Origin: an uncultured Porphyromonadaceae bacterium
GTDB lineage: Bacteria > Bacteroidota > Bacteroidia > Bacteroidales > Muribaculaceae
Assembly: GCA_900555915.1 (NCBI GenBank)
Contig: USNC01000016.1
Location: 1 to 12,338, forward strand
DNA: 12,338 nucleotides
Reading direction: 5' to 3'
Shown in pieces: positions 6,605 through 12,338 of the stretch. Within the stretch, counting starts at the first letter, position 1. Each line of letters begins with the position of its first letter. Made by a program: the position numbers and the translations under genes. A model generated the notes under the pieces. It did not search any database. It was not told where the DNA came from and saw only the letters and a list, made by a program, of their open reading frames with translations.

Positions 6605-7501
6605 GTGAGCAAATCTCTCGTAGCCCGCTATCTCTGGATAGTCGACACCATATTGAAATACCGCCGCATCTCGCGCAAGCAATTCAACGAGCTCTGGAAG
6701 AAGTCCAAATTCTCAGACGGGGACCCCATGGCAGAACGCACCTTCTACCATTACCGCCGCGGAATCGAGGACACATTCAACATCGACATTGTCTGCGACC
6801 GTCAGGGATACTACTACATAAACGCCGAGGACTCGCCGGAGGTGAGACAATACACCGACTGGATCCTCGACAGCAACGCCACCACCAACGCGCTCCAGGA
6901 ACTCGGGAGCGCGTCGGGGCGTGTGGAGATGGAGGAAGTGCCCTCGGCAAGGGAGTTTCTGCCGGTGGTGTCGGAAGCAATGCGAGGCAACTGCAAGGTG
7001 GTGTTCACATATGCCGGATTCACCAAGTCGCGTCCCGAGGTGGGAATACTCTTCTCTCCCTACTTTCTGAAGATCTACAAGCAGCGCTGGTATATGTTCG
7101 GGGAGAAAGACGGCGGCGGGATGCGCACCTACGCCCTCGACAGAGTGACGGAGATGGAGATAGCCGACGCCCGCTTCAAGATGCCGCGCGACATCGACAT
7201 GTCGAAATATTTCGGCAATATCATCGGCGTCACCACCTCGCATGCCGACATCCGCGACGTGATCATCCGCACCACATCGACCCGCGCCAAATATCTCCGC
7301 GCCCTGCCGCTGCACCATTCGCAATGCGAGGAGGTGCACGATTTCTACTCGGTGTTCAGATACCGGCTTAAGCTCAACTACGAACTGGTCAGCGAACTCA
7401 TGGCCATGGGTCCGGACGTGATCGTTGTGGCCCCGCGCGAACTGCAGCTTATGATCACCAACAGGCTCAGGGAAACACTCAACAACTACCGGCAGCAATA
7501 A
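6605..7501 (+). CDS. WYL-domain transcriptional regulator
   Basis: A 298-residue cytoplasmic DNA-binding protein. It starts with GTG at 6605; no in-frame ATG exists before residue 42, and the winged-helix region needs this start. Residues about 5-75 are a helix-turn-helix-type domain (LWIVDTILKYRRISRKQFNELW, then a wing-like GYYYINAED). Residues about 118-190 are the WYL domain (CKVVFTYAG, SPYFLKIYKQRWYMFGEKD, MRTYALDRVTEMEI). The signature triplet reads Trp-Tyr-Met (162-164) instead of Trp-Tyr-Leu. Residues about 215-295 correspond to the WCX-like C-terminal region with an HTH-helix-like end. WYL domains are ligand-sensing in several characterised regulators; the ligand here is unknown. The gene begins 22 bp after the lyase stop with no promoter or terminator between, so the two are probably co-transcribed, and control of the carbohydrate genes is a reasonable inference. 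Its TAA stop (7499-7501) lies in copy 2 of the hairpin repeat. Confidence 0.85.
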   Translation: MSKSLVARYLWIVDTILKYRRISRKQFNELWKKSKFSDGDPMAERTFYHYRRGIEDTFNIDIVCDRQGYYYINAEDSPEVRQYTDWILDSNATTNALQELGSASGRVEMEEVPSAREFLPVVSEAMRGNCKVVFTYAGFTKSRPEVGILFSPYFLKIYKQRWYMFGEKDGGGMRTYALDRVTEMEIADARFKMPRDIDMSKYFGNIIGVTTSHADIRDVIIRTTSTRAKYLRALPLHHSQCEEVHDFYSVFRYRLKLNYELVSELMAMGPDVIVVAPRELQLMITNRLRETLNNYRQQ

Positions 7502-7555
7502 CCGATTCAAGTTTCGCTCTCGCTCAACTTGAAGGTTATGAGGTTATGAGGTTAG
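7498..7555 (+). repeat. Stop-codon hairpin plus AGGTTATG tandem repeat, copy 2
   Basis: ATAACC (7498-7503, containing the TAA stop of the WYL gene) pairs with GGTTAT (7534-7539); after a 2-nt bulge TTCAAGTT (7506-7513) pairs with AACTTGAA (7526-7533) around the loop TCGCTCTCGCTC. Tandem units follow: AGGTTATG at 7533-7540 and 7541-7548, then AGGTTAG at 7549-7555. Compared with copy 1 it differs by two loop bases, one bulge base and one fewer 8-bp unit. Both copies are followed by TTTAT. Confidence 0.85.
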
Positions 7556-7593
7556 TTTATCCGGTCGGTTATCAGGCCAGCCTGCGAAGTCAG

Positions 7594-7623
7594 TTTGTGA
7601 TGAAACCACATCTGATATTTTTA
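7594..7623 (+). promoter_or_regulatory. Predicted promoter of the family 2 glycoside hydrolase gene
   Basis: TTTG (7594-7597) is followed after 18 nt by TATTTTTA (7616-7623), one mismatch from TAnnTTTG. Transcription would begin near 7630, giving a leader of about 50 nt. A second, poorer -7-like TAAGTTTT lies at 7629-7636 without a -33 partner. The site fits an independently transcribed hydrolase gene downstream of the repeat element. Confidence 0.5.
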
Positions 7624-7679
7624 TGAATTAAGTTTTTAAAACAACACAACTAAGACACCACAATACAAACTACATCATC

Positions 7680-10637
7680 ATGACTGTAAGACATCTCGCC
7701 GCCACAGCACTGGCCCTTCTCGTAAGCGCCGCCGCATATGCGGCGCCAAGGGAGAAATTCAACTTCAACAGCGGATGGAGACTCGCCACCGGCGATTTCC
7801 GCTCGGCCGAGACTCCTGACTTCGACGACTCCGGATGGGAGAGCGTCACTCTCCCCCATGCCTTCAATGAAGACGAGGCTTTCCGCAAATCGATCGAGAA
7901 ACTCACCGACACGGTGTGCTGGTACCGCAAGCATTTCAGAGTGCCCGACATGAAGGACAAAAAGGTGTTTGTCGAGTTTGAGGGCGTGCGCCAGGGGGCG
8001 GACTTCTATCTCAACGGACACCGTCTCGGACTTCACGAGAACGGAGTTATGGCCGTGGGATTTGACCTTACGCCCTATATGCGCGAAGGCGACAACGTGA
8101 TAGCGGTGAGAGCCGACAATGACTGGAAATACCGCGAGCGCGCCACCAACGAGACCTACCAGTGGAGCGACAGGAACTTCAACGCCAATTACGGCGGCAT
8201 TCCGAAAAACGTGTATCTGCACGTGTCGTCGCCCGTATATCAGACCCTGCCGCTCTACAGCAACCTCGGCACCACGGGAGTCTACGTCTACGCCTCCGAT
8301 TTCAACATAAAAGGGGGCAAGGCGAGAATCACAGCCGAGTCGGAAGTCAAGAACGAGACCGACCGGCCCGAGACCTTAGGCTACAGGGTGAGCATCACCG
8401 ATGTGGAGACAGGCAAGACCATCAAGACCTTCTCAGGCAAGAAGACCACCGTGGCGCCAGGAGCCACCGCCACGCTCAAGGCGTCGGCACCCGTGTCGGG
8501 CCTTAATTTCTGGAGCTGGGGCTACGGCTATCTCTACGATGTGAAGACCGAACTCATAGACTCGAAGGGGAAAGTTATCGACGACGTGGTGACACGCACC
8601 GGCTTCCGCAAGACACGCTTTGCAGACGGGAAGATATGGCTCAACGACCGCGTGCTGATGATGCACGGCTACGCCCAGCGCACATCCAACGAATGGCCTG
8701 CGGCAGGCCTGTCGGTGCCGGCATGGCTCAGCGACTATTCCAACGACCTGATGGTGCAGTCGGGCGGCAACCTCGTGCGCTGGATGCACGTGGCACCCTG
8801 GAAGCAGGATGTGGAATCGTGCGACCGCGTGGGCCTGATCCAGGCGATGCCCGCAGGCGACGCGGAGAAAGACCGCGACGGACGCAAATGGGAGATGCGC
8901 GAGGAAGTGATGCGCGACGCCATCATCTACAACCGCAACAACCCCTCGATCCTCTTCTACGAATCGGGCAACAGAGCCGTGAGCCCCGAACATATGGCGG
9001 CGATGAAAGCGATACGCGACAAATACGACCCGCACGGAGGGCGCGCGGCGGGCTGCCGCGAGATGCTCGACGTGGACATAGCGGAATATGGCGGCGAGAT
9101 GCTGTATATCAACCGCTCGGGCAAGCATCCGATGTGGTCGATGGAATACTGCCGCGACGAGGCCCTGCGCAAATACTGGGACGAGTATTCCTACCCCTAC
9201 CACAAGCAGGGCGAGGGTCCGCTCTACCGCAATGCCCCCGCGCGCGAATACAACCAGAACCAGGACCTTTTCGCAGTGGAAATGGTGCGCCGCTGGTATG
9301 ACTACTGGCTTGAGCGCCCGGGAAGCGGAAAGCGTTCGAGCAGCGGAGGGGCCAAAATCATATTCTCCGACACCAACACCCACTACCGCGGCGCGGAAAA
9401 CTACCGCCGCTCGGGAGTGACCGATCCGATGCGCATCGAGAAAGACGCATTCTTCGCCCACCAGGTGATGTGGCTCGACGCATGGGTGGACAACGAGGGA
9501 CAGCGCACCCACATCGTGGGGCACTGGAACTATCCTGAGAAGACAGAAAAGCCGGTGTATGTGGTCTCGAACGGCGATGACGTGGAACTCCTGCTCAACG
9601 GAGAATCTCTCGGACACGGCAAACGCGACTACAACTGGCTCTTCACCTTCGACAAGGTGTCCTACCAGCCCGGCGAACTCGTCGCCGTAAGCCGCGACGC
9701 CGAAGGCAACGAACTCAGCCGCGACACCCTCACCACGGCCGGAGAGCCGGCACGCATCCGCCTCACCGCCATCGAGAATCCCGAGGGATTCCACGCCGAC
9801 GGAGCCGACATGGCGCTGCTGCAGGTGGAAGTGACAGACGCGCAGGGACGCCGCTGCCCGCTCGACAACCGCATGATTAACTTCACGGTGGAGGGACCGG
9901 CCGAATGGCGCGGCGGCATAGCGCAGGGACCGGACAACTTCATCCTCAGCAAGAGTCTTCCGGTGGAATGCGGAGTGAACCGCGCCCTGCTCAGAAGCAC
10001 CACCACTCCGGGCGAGATCAAAATCACCGCCACTGCGTGGGATCTTCCTTCCGAATCGATCACACTGACCACGGTGCCGGTGGAGGTCGCCGACGGCCTC
10101 TCGGCCTATATGCCCTCGCGCAGCCTGAAGGGACATCTCGGCATGGGCCCGACACCGCAGACCCCATCCTATAGCGACCGGCTCACCGACGTGCCGGTGA
10201 AGAGCATCGAGGCCGGAAGCAACCAGCAGGACGCAATGCTCTCGCGCGATGACAACGAGAAGTCGCAATGGATATCAGACGGCAATCTCTCCAACGCCTG
10301 GATCACCTACAATCTGGAGCGCAAGGCGGAGATCTCCGACATCACCCTCAAGCTGGCGGGCTGGCGCAAACGCACGTATCCGATCGAGGTGTACGCAGGC
10401 GACACGCTGATATGGAAAGGCTGGACCCCGAAAGGACTCGGCTATATCCATATACGTCCGGAAGAGAAAGTGGCAAGCGACCGGATCACGATACGACAGG
10501 TGGGCGGCATGACCGAGAAAGACGCCTTCTCGATGAAGGAACTCGCAGGCGGACCTGCCAGCGACCTCGATATCCGCCCGGCCAAGGAATACCAGCTCGC
10601 CATAGTGGAAGCGGAATTCCTCGAGGACGCCAAGTGA
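7680..10637 (+). CDS. Secreted glycoside hydrolase family 2 enzyme (beta-galactosidase-like) with DUF4982 and discoidin-like C-terminus
   Basis: A 985-residue exported enzyme. Signal peptide: 1-22 (LALLVSAAAYA). In order: GH2 sugar-binding jelly-roll domain (about 25-185; FNSGWRLATGD, WYRKHFRVP, LNGHRLGLHENG), immunoglobulin-like domain (about 195-308), TIM barrel (about 315-545), DUF4982-like domain (about 612-690; IVGHWNYPEKTEKPVYVVSN, VELLLNGESLG), GH2 C-terminal beta-domain (about 692-800; DGADMALLQVEVTDAQGR), and a coagulation factor 5/8 (discoidin)-like domain (about 838-945). The likely nucleophile is Glu489 in HPMWSMEYCRDE. At the acid/base site the usual GNE reads YESGNR, so Glu428 four residues earlier is the candidate acid/base. 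This variant seems characteristic of a Bacteroidota GH2 group. The substrate could be a beta-galactoside, or another beta-glycoside such as a glucuronide; galactose side chains of pectin would fit the adjacent lyase, but this is inference. The ATG is supported by the signal peptide. Confidence 0.88.
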   Translation: MTVRHLAATALALLVSAAAYAAPREKFNFNSGWRLATGDFRSAETPDFDDSGWESVTLPHAFNEDEAFRKSIEKLTDTVCWYRKHFRVPDMKDKKVFVEFEGVRQGADFYLNGHRLGLHENGVMAVGFDLTPYMREGDNVIAVRADNDWKYRERATNETYQWSDRNFNANYGGIPKNVYLHVSSPVYQTLPLYSNLGTTGVYVYASDFNIKGGKARITAESEVKNETDRPETLGYRVSITDVETGKTIKTFSGKKTTVAPGATATLKASAPVSGLNFWSWGYGYLYDVKTELIDSKGKVIDDVVTRTGFRKTRFADGKIWLNDRVLMMHGYAQRTSNEWPAAGLSVPAWLSDYSNDLMVQSGGNLVRWMHVAPWKQDVESCDRVGLIQAMPAGDAEKDRDGRKWEMREEVMRDAIIYNRNNPSILFYESGNRAVSPEHMAAMKAIRDKYDPHGGRAAGCREMLDVDIAEYGGEMLYINRSGKHPMWSMEYCRDEALRKYWDEYSYPYHKQGEGPLYRNAPAREYNQNQDLFAVEMVRRWYDYWLERPGSGKRSSSGGAKIIFSDTNTHYRGAENYRRSGVTDPMRIEKDAFFAHQVMWLDAWVDNEGQRTHIVGHWNYPEKTEKPVYVVSNGDDVELLLNGESLGHGKRDYNWLFTFDKVSYQPGELVAVSRDAEGNELSRDTLTTAGEPARIRLTAIENPEGFHADGADMALLQVEVTDAQGRRCPLDNRMINFTVEGPAEWRGGIAQGPDNFILSKSLPVECGVNRALLRSTTTPGEIKITATAWDLPSESITLTTVPVEVADGLSAYMPSRSLKGHLGMGPTPQTPSYSDRLTDVPVKSIEAGSNQQDAMLSRDDNEKSQWISDGNLSNAWITYNLERKAEISDITLKLAGWRKRTYPIEVYAGDTLIWKGWTPKGLGYIHIRPEEKVASDRITIRQVGGMTEKDAFSMKELAGGPASDLDIRPAKEYQLAIVEAEFLEDAK

Positions 10638-10671
10638 CATCACATATCCGCATATCAAGCGGTACCCCAGG

Positions 10672-10701
10672 GTCAGGGCGCGCCATACGGCGTGCCCTGA
10701 C
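10672..10701 (+). terminator. Strong GC-rich hairpin after the glycoside hydrolase gene
   Basis: GTCAGGGCGCGCC (10672-10684) pairs over 13 positions (one G-U) with 10689-10701 around the loop ATAC. It starts 34 bp after the hydrolase stop codon. There is no T-tract afterwards (TGCATAGGGAC), so it may be a non-canonical terminator, a 3'-end stabilising structure, or a processing site. Placement between two transcription units supports a 3'-end function. Confidence 0.6.
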
Positions 10702-10771
10702 TGCATAGGGACATTGACATGACAGGCAGCGGTTTTGGCTGAAGATTAAGCGGTGTTCGTAGAGCAAATAC

Positions 10772-10801
10772 TTGACGGTACATGTTTTTTTTGTATTTTT
10801 G
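10772..10801 (+). promoter_or_regulatory. Bacteroidota-type promoter of the two-component operon
   Basis: TTG (10772-10774), a 19-nt spacer, and a perfect -7 box TATTTTTG (10794-10801) match the Bacteroidota promoter consensus. The predicted transcription start is near 10808, about 35 nt before the chosen GTG start of the kinase. This rules out the more upstream in-frame GTG at 10753. Confidence 0.75.
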
Positions 10802-10842
10802 CGAATGAATCTTTTTACGAATTGAAAAAAACAACAGGAATT

Positions 10843-11931
10843 GTGAAATTGACCAACAACAAACGGATCGAATCGCTTATATATGCGTCGCTATGGCTTC
10901 TCGCCATAGTGCTCTTCCTGCTCGACATAATCCGGGAGAGAAGCTACACCGACTTGCCCCTGCTTGATATCGGAGTCATCGGCGGACTGGCGGCCAAGAT
11001 ATTGCCGTTTCTGGTACTTTTCACGGTCAACAACCACATACTGATACCCCGGCTGCTGAAACGGGGGCGCTACGGAGCATACTTCATGCTTGCCACAGCC
11101 CTTATCGGCATCATATGGATATGGCAGCGATTCCAGTTTCTGGGATTCATCGCATACTACGGCGTTCCGGAACATCCACGCCACCCGGGTCCAGACCCGA
11201 TACTGCCGCTCCCACTCTATCTGAACGTGATCTACGACTTGCTTATCGTCGGCGTCAACCTCGCCATATCCCTGCTGTTCCAGCATTTCGAGGACCGTCT
11301 GCGGCAGGAGCAGCTGATGAAGGACAACGCAGAAAACCAGCTCACCTATCTCAAGGCCCAGATTAACCCCCATTTCTACATGAACATGCTCAACAATATC
11401 CACGGCATGATCGAGATAGACGCGCCCAAAGCCCAGGAGATGGTGCTGGAGATGTCGGCCCTGATGCGCTATATGCTCTACGACAGCAGCAGACCCCGGA
11501 TAGAATTGAAGTCGGAAGTGGAATTCATCCGCAACTATCTCAACATCATGAGGGTCAGATATCCGGAAGACACGGTGGAGATTACGGCAAAGTTTCCGGA
11601 GACTCACGAGACAGCAGGGATAATGGTGCCACCGCTTCTCCTGCTCGTCTATATCGAAAACGCGTTCAAACACGGCATCTCCTATTCGGGCGACAGTATC
11701 GTCGCGATCAATCTCTCGGTCAACGACGGGCGGATACGGTTTCTCTGCTCCAACACCATCAGGGAGACAGTCTCAGGAAGCGGACGCGAGGGGATAGGGC
11801 TTGTCAATGCCCGGCAGCGCATGGATATAATCTACGGCGACAGATACAGTCTCGACATAAGGTCGGACGGACAGACATACACCATAAACCTCACCTTGCC
11901 CTATGAAGTTACGGACACTGATAATAGATGA
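10843..11931 (+). CDS. LytS-type membrane sensor histidine kinase (His_kinase family, PF06580-like)
   Basis: A 362-residue inner-membrane kinase using GTG at 10843, just after AGGAA. A TTG six bases later is an alternative start. The longer frame from 10753 would begin upstream of the promoter. Four hydrophobic segments are visible at about residues 11-30, 48-69, 78-100 and 126-148, with no obvious periplasmic sensor domain. A coiled linker (EDRLRQEQLMKDNAENQL) leads to the phospho-acceptor motif QINPHFYMNMLN, His177, of the LytS/YehU class. The ATPase part has PPLLLLVYIENAFKHG (N-box, Asn273) and GREGIGLVNARQR (G-box, about 314-326). It phosphorylates the adjacent LytTR-type response regulator, whose gene overlaps this one by 29 bp. 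The signal is not evident. In Bacteroidota such pairs often control envelope or carbohydrate genes, but a link to the upstream enzymes is not shown by the sequence. Confidence 0.87.
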   Translation: MKLTNNKRIESLIYASLWLLAIVLFLLDIIRERSYTDLPLLDIGVIGGLAAKILPFLVLFTVNNHILIPRLLKRGRYGAYFMLATALIGIIWIWQRFQFLGFIAYYGVPEHPRHPGPDPILPLPLYLNVIYDLLIVGVNLAISLLFQHFEDRLRQEQLMKDNAENQLTYLKAQINPHFYMNMLNNIHGMIEIDAPKAQEMVLEMSALMRYMLYDSSRPRIELKSEVEFIRNYLNIMRVRYPEDTVEITAKFPETHETAGIMVPPLLLLVYIENAFKHGISYSGDSIVAINLSVNDGRIRFLCSNTIRETVSGSGREGIGLVNARQRMDIIYGDRYSLDIRSDGQTYTINLTLPYEVTDTDNR

Positions 11932-12284
11932 TGAGCCGATAGCGCTGGAGAAACTGCGCAATTATGTGGGAAAAGTGGCATTTCTCGAACTCGCCGCCGC
12001 CTGCCGCAACGGAGTCGAGGCTTCCGCCGCCATGGCAGGCGGCGGCATCGACGTGGTATTCACCGACATCAACATGCCCGACATGACCGGGCTTGAATTC
12101 ATCGGTTCGCTCTCCAGCCAGCCGCTGGTGGTATTCATCACCGCATATGCGGACTACGCGGTGGACAGCTACCGGTATCCTACGGTGGACTATCTGCTGA
12201 AACCCTATGGATTCGCCGACTTCCAGCGAGCGGCCAACAAGGTGCTCGAGCGCTATAACCAGCTGAACGCACACGCCGCTGACC
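11903..12284 (+). CDS. Response regulator receiver domain, 3' truncated by contig end (probable LytTR family)
   Basis: It begins with ATG at 11903, inside the last codons of the kinase and in the +1 frame, indicating translational coupling. The 127 genomic codons encode a complete or nearly complete receiver domain: acidic pair Asp9/Asp10 in LIIDDEPIA, phospho-acceptor Asp55 in VVFTDINMPDMTG, switch Thr80 in FITAYADYAV, and conserved Lys100 in DYLLKPYGF. The pattern ITAYADYAVDSY...VDYLLKP is typical of LytR/AlgR-type regulators paired with LytS kinases, so a LytTR DNA-binding domain is expected downstream but is not in the window. The open frame continues through adapter sequence as the artefact PVSYTHVRAHETLSDLVC, which must be excluded. 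Confidence 0.85.
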
Positions 12285-12338
12285 CTGTCTCTTATACACA
12301 TGTCCGAGCCCACGAGACACTGAGCGATCTCGTATGCC
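12285..12338. other. Residual Nextera i7-side adapter with index, not genomic
   Basis: CTGTCTCTTATACACA begins the Tn5 mosaic end at 12285; the mosaic end has one mismatch (G for C at 12302). CCGAGCCCACGAGAC (12304-12318) is the Nextera i7 linker, ACTGAGCG (12319-12326) occupies the index position, and ATCTCGTATGCC (12327-12338) begins the P7 end. Genomic sequence ends at 12284. Confidence 0.98.

Noticed and set aside
5365-6612. A 415-codon open frame on the minus strand
   Set aside because: It is antisense to the lyase C-terminal domains, has a composition like the other antisense shadows, and has no leader or recognisable domain.
8433-10268. A 611-codon open frame on the minus strand
   Set aside because: It lies wholly antisense to the recognisable GH2 gene. 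Its translation is His/Val/Arg-rich with no domain pattern, as expected from the G+C-rich third codon positions of the sense gene.
28-12284. A complete polysaccharide utilization locus
   Set aside because: No SusC/SusD pair, surface glycan-binding protein or hybrid two-component system is visible. The 28-1216 barrel lacks its N-terminal region and more resembles the general OMP barrel family than SusC.
11909-12313. A minus-strand ORF starting with MGSDMCIRDR
   Set aside because: Its first codons are reverse-complement adapter and the rest is antisense to the receiver domain.

Overview
The window looks like a metagenome or isolate contig from a gut-type Bacteroidota (order Bacteroidales). A Muribaculaceae-like genome fits the G+C-rich third codon positions combined with Bacteroidales gene families, but the family-level guess is inference. 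Supporting features are the large outer-membrane barrel proteins, a TlpA-type secreted thioredoxin protein, multidomain secreted carbohydrate enzymes, a C-terminal domain resembling type IX secretion signals, A-rich leaders with weak or absent Shine-Dalgarno sites, and several promoters of the Bacteroidota type (TTTG / TAnnTTTG). Both extreme ends are Illumina Nextera adapter (1-27 and 12285-12338), so genomic sequence runs only from 28 to 12284.

All genes are on the + strand. From 28 to 1216 lies the C-terminal part of an outer-membrane beta-barrel protein. Its stop codon sits inside a hairpin followed by 8-bp AGGTTATG tandem repeats. After an A+T-rich gap comes an unrecognised 41-codon ORF with a signal-peptide-like N-terminus (1495-1620), then a periplasmic thioredoxin-fold protein (1654-2856) and a small outer-membrane porin-like barrel (3053-3727), closed by a near-perfect 19-bp intrinsic terminator. 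A strong promoter directly after that terminator drives a 906-residue secreted family 1 polysaccharide (pectate) lyase (3862-6582). A WYL-domain transcriptional regulator follows 22 bp later (6605-7501), whose stop codon again lies in the same hairpin/repeat element. A secreted family 2 glycoside hydrolase (7680-10637) has its own predicted promoter and is followed by a strong hairpin. The window ends with a LytS-type membrane histidine kinase (10843-11931) overlapping a response regulator of which only the receiver domain is present (11903-12284).

The lyase and the glycoside hydrolase suggest use of a pectin-like polymer with galactoside or similar side chains. The WYL protein is placed to regulate that segment, and the outer-membrane proteins, thioredoxin protein and two-component pair are envelope functions. 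No SusC/SusD pair is visible, so this should not be called a complete polysaccharide utilization locus.

The most unusual non-coding signal is the element repeated at 1213-1279 and 7498-7555: a hairpin that includes the host gene's stop codon, followed by a short tandem repeat. The coding content itself is largely conventional, and I see no clear new multi-gene system.
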